Shown piece after piece: positions 49,364-58,566 of a stretch of DNA of 64,000 nucleotides. Position numbers and translations under genes: made by a program. Below the pieces are notes generated by a model. The model saw nothing but the letters and a program-made list of their open reading frames with translations. It made no database searches and was not told the origin of the DNA. Each line of letters opens with the position of its first letter. Positions within the stretch are counted from its first letter, which is position 1. The stretch is from SG8-4 sp964598225 (lineage in GTDB: Bacteria > Planctomycetota > Phycisphaerae > Sedimentisphaerales > Anaerobacaceae), in the NCBI GenBank assembly GCA_964598225.1, contig CAZRBG010000015.1, positions 23,547 to 87,546 of the forward strand. Direction: 5' to 3'.

Positions 49364-50638
49364 ATGGCGGATAAACTGGCAATCGACGGCGGTCCGAAGG
49401 CAGTGACAAACACTCTGGCGGGCTGGCCGAGCTTCGACGAGAATGCGATTGAAGCTGTGGAAGATGTCCTCAGGTCCGGCAAGGTGAACTACTGGACCGG
49501 TCCGAAGGGAATGGAGTTCGAGAAGGAATTCGCCGCCTGGCAGGGCAGCAAGTTTGCTATAAGTGCATCGACCGGCACGTCGGCCCTTCACATTGCACTC
49601 TCGGCTCTGGGAATCGGGCCGGGCGACGAGGTAATCGTGCCGAGCTATACGTTTATTGCCACGAGTTTTTCGGTGGTACAGGCCGGCGCGGTGCCGCGCT
49701 TTGCCGATGTGAACATCGACGATCATTGCATCAGCATCGAATCGGCGGAGAAACTCGTCAACAAGCGAACCAGAGCGATTATCCCGGTGCATCTGTACGG
49801 CAACGTTTGCGACATGGACGAGGTTATCGCCTTTGCGAAAAAGCACGATCTCTTCATCATCGAGGATAACGCCGAGGCCCTCGGCGGTGCCTACAAGGGC
49901 AAAAAGACCGGCACTATCGGCCACATCGCCGCGTGCAGTTTCTGTCAGAACAAAACCTTCACCACCGGCGGCGAGGGCGGCATGGTTACTACCGACGACG
50001 AGGACCTGGCCTGGCAGGCGAGGAGCTTTCGCGATCATGGCTACGACGTAAAACAGCGCCTGAGCCTGCTCGAGCTGGAGCAGAAACTGCCTTACATACA
50101 CAACATGGTCGGATGGAACTACCGCATGACCGAGATGCAGTCTGCCATCGGCCTGGCTGAACTGAAACGCATCGACACATGGAATCTGCCGAAACGTCGC
50201 CGAAACGCTCATATTATAATCGACGCCGTCAAAGACCTGCCGCAGATTAAGTACAGACCAGTCGATACAGAGCAGCGGCAGAACGGCTGGTACGTCATGG
50301 CGTTCTCGCTGGACCTCGAGAACATGACCTGCGACATAGACCAATTCGTAGCCGCCTGCGGCGCCGAGGGCGCTCCATGCTGGAAGGTCTTTTGGCCGCA
50401 ATGCCATACTGAAAAGGCCTTCCAGCAGGCAAATTCCTTCGGCAACAGCGGATTTCCGTTCAAGTCGAAGGAATATGCCGATCCCGCAAGCGTGGACTAC
50501 AGCGACGTCGAAGTACCCAACGCCGTATGGCATCAGAGCCACACCTTCACATGCTTTGCTTTTCCCACGTTCACGGAGGACGACTGCAAACAGATAGGCG
50601 ATGCGCTGGTGAAGGTTATTACCGCTTACTCGAAATAG
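49364..50638 (+). CDS. DegT/DnrJ/EryC1/StrS-family aminotransferase
   Basis: A 424-residue PLP-dependent enzyme of the sugar aminotransferase family: MADKLAIDGGPKAVTNTLAG, YWTGPKGMEFEKEFA, GTSALHIALSALGIGPGDEV and the PLP-lysine region CSFCQNKTFTTGGEGGMVT (Lys246 or close). It adds an amino group to a keto-sugar or takes it from an amino-sugar. It opens the operon 49364-56251. Start ATG at 49364 follows GGCGGATGAG. Direction of the reaction depends on the following dehydrogenases, which suggests catabolism. Confidence 0.92.
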   Translation: MADKLAIDGGPKAVTNTLAGWPSFDENAIEAVEDVLRSGKVNYWTGPKGMEFEKEFAAWQGSKFAISASTGTSALHIALSALGIGPGDEVIVPSYTFIATSFSVVQAGAVPRFADVNIDDHCISIESAEKLVNKRTRAIIPVHLYGNVCDMDEVIAFAKKHDLFIIEDNAEALGGAYKGKKTGTIGHIAACSFCQNKTFTTGGEGGMVTTDDEDLAWQARSFRDHGYDVKQRLSLLELEQKLPYIHNMVGWNYRMTEMQSAIGLAELKRIDTWNLPKRRRNAHIIIDAVKDLPQIKYRPVDTEQRQNGWYVMAFSLDLENMTCDIDQFVAACGAEGAPCWKVFWPQCHTEKAFQQANSFGNSGFPFKSKEYADPASVDYSDVEVPNAVWHQSHTFTCFAFPTFTEDDCKQIGDALVKVITAYSK

Positions 50639-50655
50639 ACGAAAGGATCTGGACC

Positions 50656-51699
50656 ATGTCGCGAAAGATCAAATGGGGCGTCATCGGCTCGGGAGGTATC
50701 GCCCGAAGGCGAACGATTCCGCAAGGTATTCTAAGAGCCGACAACGCGGAATTGTCGCTGGTCTTCGATGTAGATGAAAAGGCGAATGCAGAGGTGGCCG
50801 GAGAATCGGGCGCCCGCGCGGTCCATAGCGCAGAAGCTCTTCTCAATGGCAAAATCGATGCGGTTTACATAGCCACGCCCGCATACCTGCATCACGATCA
50901 GGTGCTGGCCTGTGCGAGAGCGGCCAGGCACATTCTCTGTGAAAAACCGCTGGGAATGACGGCACAGGAGGCCGAGGAGATGATCGAGACGTGCCGCAAA
51001 GCCGACGTCAAGCTCGGCTGCGCGTTTATGATGCGGTTCGTCACCCAGCACGTCGAGGCAATGAAGCTCATCGAGGATGGCAAGCTCGGCAAGCCGACGT
51101 ACGCCCGCGCACAGCTTTCGTGCTGGTATCCGCCAATAGAAGGAGCCTGGCGGCAGAATCCGGCCACCGGTGGCGGCGGATCGCTGATGGACCTGGGAGG
51201 GCACTGCATCGATCTGCTGGAGATGTTTTTCGGGCCTGTCTCCAGGGTCAGTTGCTTCACTAACAGCATAATCCACGATTATCAATCCGAAGACGGCGCC
51301 ACTGCCCTGCTCTCGTTCGAGAACGGCGCGATGGGTAGCGTCGATACGTTCTTTTGCATACCCGACGCCGGCAGCAAGAACGCGCTTGAACTTTACGGCT
51401 CAAAAGGCTCTATACTGGCTAAAGGAACTATCGGCCAGGGCCCGGCAGGAGAGATGGCAGCGTTCCTCGAAGAGCAGGGAAAACACTACGATGCTCAACA
51501 GACCAGAGGCGAGGATGAAGGAATAGTCATAGCCCCGACCCCGGTGAATACGTATCGAGCGGAGATCGAAGAGTTCAGCCAGGCGATTATTGACAACCGA
51601 GAAACTGTCATCGATGCCGAGCTTGGCTTGCGCAGCCAGAAGATTCTCTCGGCGTGTTATGAGTCGGCCGAGTCCGGCAGAGCCGTTGAAGTTACGTAG
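50656..51699 (+). CDS. Gfo/Idh/MocA-family oxidoreductase
   Basis: A 347-residue cytoplasmic NAD(P)-dependent dehydrogenase; start at 50656 with AAAGGAT upstream, 17 bases after the aminotransferase stop. The Rossmann motif is WGVIGSGGIARRRTIPQG, the conserved EKPLGM and a catalytic Lys/His region (GGGGSLMDLGGHCIDLLEMF). No signal, in contrast to the exported member at 4504. Likely oxidises or reduces a sugar, inositol or polyol made or used by the aminotransferase. Confidence 0.9.
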   Translation: MSRKIKWGVIGSGGIARRRTIPQGILRADNAELSLVFDVDEKANAEVAGESGARAVHSAEALLNGKIDAVYIATPAYLHHDQVLACARAARHILCEKPLGMTAQEAEEMIETCRKADVKLGCAFMMRFVTQHVEAMKLIEDGKLGKPTYARAQLSCWYPPIEGAWRQNPATGGGGSLMDLGGHCIDLLEMFFGPVSRVSCFTNSIIHDYQSEDGATALLSFENGAMGSVDTFFCIPDAGSKNALELYGSKGSILAKGTIGQGPAGEMAAFLEEQGKHYDAQQTRGEDEGIVIAPTPVNTYRAEIEEFSQAIIDNRETVIDAELGLRSQKILSACYESAESGRAVEVT

Positions 51700-51717
51700 T
51701 CCGCAAGCAGCAAATTG

Positions 51718-52770
51718 ATGGATACCATCGACAAAAACGCTATCCGAGCAATCAGATTCGAGCGGCCGGATCATATCCCCATGATCTTCTGGATCAATCC
51801 GGCGTGCTGGCATCACTACGGCCGGGAAGCGCTGCTTGAATTGATGGGTAACCATCGGATGCTGTTTCCCGACTTTGAGGGCGACAGCGAGCCGGAACCT
51901 GAACTGGCCCCTTTCGAACAAGCGGCAACACCTTACACCGATGCATGGGGATGTGTATGGGAAACCACCAACGATGGCATTACCGGCACAGTCACGGGCA
52001 ATCCTCTGGCGGACTGGAACGATTTCGCGAGCCTCGCACCACCCGATGGGGCCCTGACCAATGGCGTCATAGACATCAATTGGCCAGCGGCAGAAAACAA
52101 GATTCATGCCGCCGAATCCGATGGAAAATACTGCGCGGGCAGCCTTGAACACGGTCACGCGTTCCAAAGACTCTGCTACCTGCGAGGTTATGAGAATCTC
52201 CTTATGGACATGGCGGACAACGAGCCCAGGCTCCGGCAACTGATAGAGATGGTTGAGAACTTCAGTGCAGAGATTGTCAAAAGATACCTGAACAGCGGCG
52301 TTGGAATGATGCGTTATCCTGAGGACCTGGGGATGCAGGTCGGCCCTATGCTTTCGCCGGAACAGTTCCGGCGTTACATTGAGCCGGTGTACGAGCACCT
52401 GATGGCCCCCGCGCGCAAAGCGGGCTGTCTGGTGCACATGCACTCTGACGGCGACATTCGCGACCTTGCCGGCGATATCACCCTCACCGGCGTGGACGTT
52501 CTCAACCTTCAGGATTTGGTTAACGGTGTAGACTGGATTGCCGCCAATCTTAAGGGCAAGGTCTGCATAGATGTTGACGTAGACCGCCAGCAGATCACCC
52601 GTTTTGGCACGCCGGAGCAAATCGACGGTCTGATTCGGGAGGAAGTCGAGAAACTCGGCAGCAAAGACGGAGGCCTGATGATGATCTACGGGCTTTATCC
52701 CGGCGTGCCGCTCGAAAATGTCAAGGCTGTGATGGACGCAATGGAACGATATGCGGGATTCTATTCTTAA
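51718..52770 (+). CDS. URO-D-superfamily protein, first copy
   Basis: A 350-residue protein of the uroporphyrinogen-decarboxylase fold; start ATG 51718 after a preceding TTG in frame. Motifs include RPDHIPMIFWINPACWHHYG, GMMRYPEDLGMQ, HMHSDGDIRDLAG and LNLQDLVNGVDW, typical of the MtaA/CmuA-like corrinoid methyltransferases rather than of HemE. They move methyl groups to or from cobamides. No B12-binding partner is visible in the operon, so it may act on another methylated substrate. Another, less similar copy is at 53811. Confidence 0.85.
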   Translation: MDTIDKNAIRAIRFERPDHIPMIFWINPACWHHYGREALLELMGNHRMLFPDFEGDSEPEPELAPFEQAATPYTDAWGCVWETTNDGITGTVTGNPLADWNDFASLAPPDGALTNGVIDINWPAAENKIHAAESDGKYCAGSLEHGHAFQRLCYLRGYENLLMDMADNEPRLRQLIEMVENFSAEIVKRYLNSGVGMMRYPEDLGMQVGPMLSPEQFRRYIEPVYEHLMAPARKAGCLVHMHSDGDIRDLAGDITLTGVDVLNLQDLVNGVDWIAANLKGKVCIDVDVDRQQITRFGTPEQIDGLIREEVEKLGSKDGGLMMIYGLYPGVPLENVKAVMDAMERYAGFYS

Positions 52771-52781
52771 GGAGTCGGCAA

Positions 52782-53795
52782 ATGAAGAAGGTTGGTGCAG
52801 GTATTATAGGTTGCGGCTGGGTGGCGAAAGAATACATAAAGGCGTTCGAGAAGGACGAGCGTTCGCAGATTCGAGGGCTCACAAGCCCGGAAGTCAAGGA
52901 TGCCGAAGGATACCGGGATGAGTACGACTTACAGTGCGATATATACACCGACGCAGCCGAGATGCTTAAGCGGGACGACATAAAGATTGTGACAGTCAGC
53001 ACCCCGCACAATCTGCATACGAAATATGCGGTTATGGCCGCCGAGGCGGGCAAGCACGTTATCGTTGAAAAGCCGCTGGCGCTGACGATGGAAGACGTAC
53101 GAAAACAGCAGGAGGCGGTGCGAAAAGCGGGCGTTAAATCGCTGGTCGGCTTCGTGCTGCACTGGAACCCCCTGCTGATGACTATTGACCGGCTGATTGA
53201 AGAAGGAGCTTTCGGCGAGATATTCATGGTCGAGGTCGATTATCTCCATCGGATTTGGATGACGGAAGACGAGAAATGGTACGCCAGCGCCGAAAAGAGC
53301 GGCACGGCCATCTTAACTGGCGGCTACCACGCGATAGATGCCCTGCGCTGGTTCGCTCGCAGCGAAGCCGAACACGTCAGCGCGTATCACGTCAAAACCG
53401 ACAACCCGATTCAATATCCCGGCACGATCTCCGTGAATGTTAAATTCGAGGACGGCAAGATCGGCCGCAGCACGACGACGTTCGATGCCCGGATGCCCTA
53501 CCGCTTCAACATCTGCATCTACGGCACCGAGGGCAGTTTGCGCAACGATCAGTTGTACGCGCCGAAGATCTTCCCCGGCCAGAACGACTTCATGAAGATC
53601 CCCTGCATCCTGCCGGACAGCGGCGACGTCGCTCATCACCCGTTCCAGGGCGAAGTCTCACATTTTCTCGACTGTATAATCGATGACAAACGACCGTTCC
53701 CCGACCTTGACGACGCAGCGAAGACCCATGCGATCTGCTTTGCCGCAGATATCTCGGCACAGTCCGACAAACCCGTCAAAATCAGCGAAATATAG
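52782..53795 (+). CDS. Gfo/Idh/MocA-family oxidoreductase
   Basis: A 337-residue dehydrogenase with AAGGAGTCGGCAA before the ATG, 12 bases after the URO-D-like stop. The Rossmann motif is GIIGCGWVAKEYIKAF, then EKPLALTMEDVRK and GYHAIDALRWF with the conserved Asp/His. It is the second such enzyme in the operon and differs clearly from the one at 50656, so two oxidation steps are likely. Confidence 0.9.
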   Translation: MKKVGAGIIGCGWVAKEYIKAFEKDERSQIRGLTSPEVKDAEGYRDEYDLQCDIYTDAAEMLKRDDIKIVTVSTPHNLHTKYAVMAAEAGKHVIVEKPLALTMEDVRKQQEAVRKAGVKSLVGFVLHWNPLLMTIDRLIEEGAFGEIFMVEVDYLHRIWMTEDEKWYASAEKSGTAILTGGYHAIDALRWFARSEAEHVSAYHVKTDNPIQYPGTISVNVKFEDGKIGRSTTTFDARMPYRFNICIYGTEGSLRNDQLYAPKIFPGQNDFMKIPCILPDSGDVAHHPFQGEVSHFLDCIIDDKRPFPDLDDAAKTHAICFAADISAQSDKPVKISEI

Positions 53796-53810
53796 GACGA
53801 AACCGTTGTT

Positions 53811-54869
53811 GTGAGCAACAAGGCAAAGATCACTATCTCCGGCACGCTGTCAAAGGCCTGGATGGCCGAGGCCCTCGGCGTTGCGTTTGATCGTGACTAT
53901 TATTTCGACCCGGAGAGGCGCCATGCCGTTGACACGCAGTGCAACGATTATGCGACCGAACGGTTCGCCGGAATGCGATTGTTCTATTCGGAGTCGAACC
54001 TCGGACAGATCGAGTATTGGGACAGGAATCAGGTTCTGATCGGCAGGATTCAGCCGAACATGATTTTAGGAATGCTGCTGGGAGCGGATTTTGTGGCGAA
54101 TCCGAATCACGATGCCGACATTACGCCGCGATGTCTTGCGGGTAAGAGTCTTTCGGACCTGCCCGGGGCCGAGAGCCTGCTCGATAATCCGCTGATTCAC
54201 CTGTTCGACGAGCAGATTCTCCACATACGTGAGAATCTATGGCCTGTACCGCCCTTCTTCTGGGACATCTCCGGCCGTGCAACTATTCATGGTGTACTGA
54301 CCACGGCGCAGAAGTTCTTCGGCGAAGCGATATTCATGGACATGGTTTCGCAACCGCAACGGTGTCTGGATATCATCGACTGGATCGCGGATGCGTACAT
54401 AGTTCTCTGCCGGCATTTTTCGCAGGCTGCCGCGTTGCCCGTAACCAGCGTGCACGTCGGGGAATGCTCGGCCTGCCTGGTAAGTCCCGAGATGGTTGAG
54501 CGTTTTGTCGTTCCGGCTACGTCGAGAATAGGCGCCGAACTCGGCCCCGTGCGCCTGCATTCCTGCGGGTCGAGCACGGAATATGCTGAGGCTTTCGCCG
54601 GGATTGAAAACCTGTGCTCGCTCGATGTCGGCGGCGACACATCAATCAAGCGTGTGCGGGAAGTGTTCGGCAACGAAATGCCGCTCAGCATCGCACCCCT
54701 GCCGCAACAGATGTCGGCAGAAAGCAGTGAGCCGATCCTGAACTGGGCCAGGCGAATCCTGCAAGAAAACGGTGGCGGCGATCTCGAATTCGTATATCAT
54801 CTGGAACCAAGCTATAACCTGGACAATATTTACGCATTGACGCATTTTGTGGAGAATCAGGACCAATGA
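53811..54869 (+). CDS. URO-D-superfamily protein, second copy
   Basis: A 352-residue protein of the same superfamily as the one at 51718 but only distantly related: DRDYYFDPERRHAVDTQC near the N-terminus, VHVGECSACLVSPEMV, then VRLHSCGSSTEYAEAFAGI. The start is GTG (53811) after AGGACGAAAC at a rather long distance; an ATG 17 codons on is less likely because it would lose conserved residues. Its stop overlaps the next ATG (ATGA). Having two divergent URO-D genes in one operon hints at a pair of methyl-transfer steps. Confidence 0.82.
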   Translation: MSNKAKITISGTLSKAWMAEALGVAFDRDYYFDPERRHAVDTQCNDYATERFAGMRLFYSESNLGQIEYWDRNQVLIGRIQPNMILGMLLGADFVANPNHDADITPRCLAGKSLSDLPGAESLLDNPLIHLFDEQILHIRENLWPVPPFFWDISGRATIHGVLTTAQKFFGEAIFMDMVSQPQRCLDIIDWIADAYIVLCRHFSQAAALPVTSVHVGECSACLVSPEMVERFVVPATSRIGAELGPVRLHSCGSSTEYAEAFAGIENLCSLDVGGDTSIKRVREVFGNEMPLSIAPLPQQMSAESSEPILNWARRILQENGGGDLEFVYHLEPSYNLDNIYALTHFVENQDQ

Positions 54870-56251
54870 GAAAAGAGATCAAAACACCAATCATTCTACT
54901 TGTTTCGGTCATTATTTGCATCTGTGTTCTCTGTACCGACGCCGGCGCTGAACTCAAAGGCGGCTGCTCGAAAGTCAATATTACGCCGCCCGTTGGCGTG
55001 TGGCTCTCAGGCTACGGCAGTCGGGACAAGCCGAGCGACGACATTTACGACGATCTTTACGCCAGGGCGCTCGTCCTCGACGACGGCAACAACGCCGCGG
55101 CGATCATTTCAGTCGATCTGCTCTGGGTCCCGCCGCAAATAACGAGCGAAGTCCGCGCGATGGTTAAGGACCAAACCGGCATCGCCGAACAGAATGTACT
55201 TATCAGCGCCACGCACACCCACTTCGGCCCCAAGCTCTATTCCCGTATGAAACTCGGACCACAAAACCCGGATAACAAGGTCGATGCACACTACGTGCGC
55301 ACTCTTGCCAGGAAAATGAGTAATACGGTTTTCCTCGCGCACAAGAATATGCAGGCCGTAACGCTCGGCACTGCGCGAGGCCGGTTGCCGGAAATTGTCT
55401 ACAACCGCCGGACGAGATTACCGGACGGCAAGGTGAAAATGTCCTTCAGCCTTCCGGGCGAAGTGATAGCTGCCAGGAAAATCGAGCAAACGCCGGACGG
55501 CGAAACCCGAGTAACTTTCGCAACACCGCCGGAGCAGCCTGAGTTGACTTTCGGCCCGATCGATCCGGAAGCCTGGGTGCTCAGAGTCAACGACCCTAAC
55601 GGCCAAATCGTCGGCGCGCTCGTCAACTTTGCCTGCCACGCCGTAAGCGGCAGCGGCTACGAAGACTGGTTCTACTCGATATCCGCCGATTTTCCCGGCA
55701 TAACCACGCAGATCGTCGAACAGGCCGAGGGCGGCATATGCCTTTTCACGCCGGGCACGAGCGGCGACATAGTCCCTCTGAAACGCGGCAGAGAAGCTCG
55801 CTTCTCAATCGGCAAGGCCATCGCCGGCGAAGCCATCAGGCTGCTTCAGTTCGTGCCGACCAAGGATGATATCGAGGTCGAAGCGATGACGGCGGAAGTC
55901 AAAATGCCGCTAAGAAAGAAACTTTCGCCCGACAGAATCATGGACGCCGATGAAGATAAGAAAGAACTCACAACGGAATTCCAGGTAATCAGGTTCGGCG
56001 ACGTCTACATCCTCGGCCTGCCCGGCGAAGTTCTGGTCGAAATCGGCCTGGAGATCAAAAAACGCGCCGACATTGAGAAACTGCTGATAATAGCACTTGC
56101 CAACGACCCGATTGGCTACGTCTGCCACAGCGCGGCCTACGATGAAGGCGGCTACGAATCCGGCTCCGGGACCAACCTGGCCAAAGGCGCCGGCGAGATA
56201 ATGGTCAAAGAAGCCCTCGATCTGATCGGTCGAATCAAATCCGGCGACTAA
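54866..56251 (+). CDS. Exported neutral/alkaline ceramidase-like protein
   Basis: A 461-residue protein with a signal peptide (IILLVSVIICICVLCTDAGA). The N-terminal ceramidase fold is shown by KVNITPPVGVWLSGYG, DLYARALVLDDG, and the metal-binding SATHTHFGP; a C-terminal beta-part includes GSGYEDWFYSISADFPG and the end AYDEGGYESGSGTNLAKG. Metal ligands look intact. Planctomycete members often act on non-lipid amides or esters. As the last gene of the operon, it would release the substrate outside the cytoplasm; the chain joins directly by ATGA overlap. Confidence 0.88.
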   Translation: MRKEIKTPIILLVSVIICICVLCTDAGAELKGGCSKVNITPPVGVWLSGYGSRDKPSDDIYDDLYARALVLDDGNNAAAIISVDLLWVPPQITSEVRAMVKDQTGIAEQNVLISATHTHFGPKLYSRMKLGPQNPDNKVDAHYVRTLARKMSNTVFLAHKNMQAVTLGTARGRLPEIVYNRRTRLPDGKVKMSFSLPGEVIAARKIEQTPDGETRVTFATPPEQPELTFGPIDPEAWVLRVNDPNGQIVGALVNFACHAVSGSGYEDWFYSISADFPGITTQIVEQAEGGICLFTPGTSGDIVPLKRGREARFSIGKAIAGEAIRLLQFVPTKDDIEVEAMTAEVKMPLRKKLSPDRIMDADEDKKELTTEFQVIRFGDVYILGLPGEVLVEIGLEIKKRADIEKLLIIALANDPIGYVCHSAAYDEGGYESGSGTNLAKGAGEIMVKEALDLIGRIKSGD

Positions 56252-56264
56252 TCACACATTTCGA

Positions 56265-56409
56265 GTTCGTAGTGTGCCCGTAATGGCTTGGCCATCCTGC
56301 GGAGGGCATTTGTAGCGAGGGCATCCTGCCCTTGCGTCTCGAGGCCGTCTCGGCCTCGAACAAGGGATAGACGCCCTCGCTACGAACGCCTAACGGCGTC
56401 ACTACAAAC
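56265..56409. repeat. MITE-like inverted-repeat element, copy 2
   Basis: A 145-bp relative of 42468-42626: same ends (GTTCGTAGTG and CACTACAAAC), same first 60 or so bases with few changes, and a shorter middle (CGAGGCCGTCTCGGCCTCGA). It sits between the converging ceramidase-like and Tat-DegT genes and could act as a terminator. Confidence 0.75.
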
Positions 56410-56421
56410 TACTACTACGAC

Positions 56422-57777
56422 TCAGATATTGCGGAGCTTGTCTCGGTTCTCGTAGACCTTTATGATCGCGTCGGCTATATCGTCCATGTCGCTCTTTGTC
56501 GCCAGCAGTGGTCCCGACGCCCAGATCATCGCCATCTCACGGCAGACCTGATCGCATTTGGGACATTCGCACTGCTCGCGGAACTCTTTGAGCCTTCGCT
56601 TCGAGTACATCTTCCTGTAGACCGGCCTGTCCAGTATGTGGTCGATCCAGGGCTCTCTGTGCAGGCCGTTCGAGATATACGGGCTAAGCCTTATCCCTTC
56701 GGCGCGCACGGCCTTGAGAAACTTGTCACGGTCCACGCCGCCGAACTGTTCTTTCAGATACGACATTGGATACAGATAGAACGACCCGCTCTCGGTGCCC
56801 TCATAGAGCTTCTGCGGGCGGATGCCGGGAACATCCTTAAGCCTGCTTGTCAGGTGAGCGGCATTTTCATTCCGGCGGGCGAAACGTTCTTCCACGCCCT
56901 CCCACTGGCCGAGCAGCACCGCGGCCTCGAACTCATTCATCCGATATTTCGGTCCCGCAACTTCCGTCCGCCGCCGGCGGGATGTACCGTGGTTGTGAAC
57001 GGTATAGCATTTGTCCATCAGCTCTTCGTCATCTCCGATAACCGCGCCGCCCTCGCCGCAGGCGATTGTCTTGCTCGACTGGAAGCTGAAACACCCGAGA
57101 TCACCAATCGTTCCGAGCTTCTTGCCTTTGTACACGGCCAGGTGCGCCTGGGCCGCGTCCTCGATCACTTTCAAGTCATGCTTTTTCGCGATTTCCATGA
57201 TCCTCGTCATGTCGGCCGCCTGCCCTCCCATGTGGACGGGCATAATCGCTCTGGTGTTGCCGTTGATCTTTCTTTCCACGTCGTCGGGGTCGAGCTGATA
57301 CGATTCGCAGTCCAGATCGGCCATGACCGGCAGCGCCCGGGCAGACAGAATAGAGGCTATGGTCCCCGGATCTGTGTATGGCGAAGTGATAACTTCATCG
57401 CCGGGTCCGATTCCAAGCGCTTCAACACAAGTGTGCAGGGCCTGTGTGCCTGAGCCGGTGGCAACGCAATGCTTCGATCCGATCAGGCGGGCGAACTTCT
57501 TTTCGAGTGTCGGAACAGTCCCGGACCTGGACTGAATCCTGCACCATATCCGGCTTTTGGTAGTTTGCACTACCGAATCGACTACTTTCTCGTCCCAATA
57601 AGGCCACCGTGGCCAGCTTTTGTTCTTTCTGATCGGCTCGCCACCCAATATCGCCGGTTTTGTCGCCCTATTTGTGACGTTGCCACAGACGGCAGTGCCC
57701 GTCGATGCAATCCCGGCCAGAGAGCCGGCCGAAGCGGCCGCGAGTAGCTGCCGTCTCGTTAAATCTTTCCTATCCAT
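56422..57777 (-). CDS. Tat-exported DegT/DnrJ/EryC1/StrS-family protein
   Basis: A 451-residue PLP-type protein; start ATG 57777 with AGGGACAGGAAA upstream, 20 codons after the first ATG of the frame. Residues 1-30 form a twin-arginine signal (TRRQLLAAASAGSLAG), so it is exported already folded. The PLP-lysine is in CFSFQSSKTIACGEGG, with GTQALHTCVEALGIGPGDEV and FEDAAQAHLA-like residues EDAAQAHLAVYKG. A Cys-rich tail (QCECPKCDQVC) near the C-terminus could bind a metal. Aminotransferases are normally cytoplasmic; export with its PLP is unusual. Confidence 0.88.
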   Translation of the reverse strand: MDRKDLTRRQLLAAASAGSLAGIASTGTAVCGNVTNRATKPAILGGEPIRKNKSWPRWPYWDEKVVDSVVQTTKSRIWCRIQSRSGTVPTLEKKFARLIGSKHCVATGSGTQALHTCVEALGIGPGDEVITSPYTDPGTIASILSARALPVMADLDCESYQLDPDDVERKINGNTRAIMPVHMGGQAADMTRIMEIAKKHDLKVIEDAAQAHLAVYKGKKLGTIGDLGCFSFQSSKTIACGEGGAVIGDDEELMDKCYTVHNHGTSRRRRTEVAGPKYRMNEFEAAVLLGQWEGVEERFARRNENAAHLTSRLKDVPGIRPQKLYEGTESGSFYLYPMSYLKEQFGGVDRDKFLKAVRAEGIRLSPYISNGLHREPWIDHILDRPVYRKMYSKRRLKEFREQCECPKCDQVCREMAMIWASGPLLATKSDMDDIADAIIKVYENRDKLRNI

Positions 57778-57837
57778 TTTCCTGTCCCTTTCTTTTAACG
57801 TAATCTGAAAAACACGACTCTTTGCCAAAATCTTCAT

Positions 57838-58566
57838 TATACTTACACGATTCGGCTATCGTTAGCAAAAAAATGCCGAACAAAGTGATAGAGCCATATT
57901 AACAGTCCGTCTGAATTTCGAACGTCACCAGGCTATTGTTTTCGTCGAAGACCTACGGCAATTGCGACTCAGAGCTATACCTAAAGGTGTAGCTCTTTTG
58001 GTTTAGTTGTTTTCCCCATGCTATAAGAGGCAAACTCCCCATAGAACAAACAGGTATTACCCCGATCAGCGAGCAAAACATGAGATCAAACCACGTCGTA
58101 TTTAATAGAAAGTTTTACAAATGACAAACAGAGCATTGTTGTTTCTTTTACATATCAGTTAACAGTTTTTTCGGAAATATCTTATCTTCCTCCGGCTTAA
58201 CAACAGATTAAGCAAAAGGACACGCACTTTTAAGGTATTTGCTTATTGTTGGGGGTGGATACTTGCCGCTAATGTAGCGGAGAATGTTGGTCAAAATACT
58301 ATACATCAAATTGGAAACAAAATAAGCGGAGGTCAATGACAAGTGATATTGGTAATAATGATTTCGCCGCCCAAGAGTCATTAGAGAATTCCATCTGAGC
58401 CAGATGTTTCTATTCAAAGACAACTTCTTGTAGGAGATTAATGTATGAGCAAGGAACGCGATCCGCCATAAAGACGGGAGACAGGAGGTCTTTAACAAAT
58501 TTGTACTACAAGCTGAACCAAATAAGAAAGCAACAAGAAACTTTACCTAAAAAAGGAGACCAACTT
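57838..58566. other. Long intergenic region with one hairpin
   Basis: No convincing gene. A plus-strand terminator-like hairpin is at 57971-57996. An alternative upstream start for the next gene (ATG 58441 after TAGGAGATTA) would add 42 residues ahead of the signal peptide and is less likely. A minus-strand frame of 96 codons (58208-58498) shows no family features or ribosome site. Confidence 0.55.
57971..58005 (+). terminator. Terminator-like hairpin without an obvious gene
   Basis: AGAGCTATAC (57971-57980) pairs with GTGTAGCTCT (57987-57996) over ten bases with one G-U, loop of six, followed by TTTTGGTTT. This is a plain Rho-independent form on the plus strand, yet no plus-strand gene ends nearby. 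A small RNA in 57838-57970 or an attenuator is possible. Confidence 0.35.

Noticed and set aside
58208..58498. 96-codon minus-strand frame in the long gap
   Set aside because: No ribosome site, no recognisable motif and it overlaps the leader of the next gene.
58441..58566. Upstream start for the spondin-N/CHRD gene
   Set aside because: It has a fair ribosome site, but it would put 42 polar residues before a good signal peptide.
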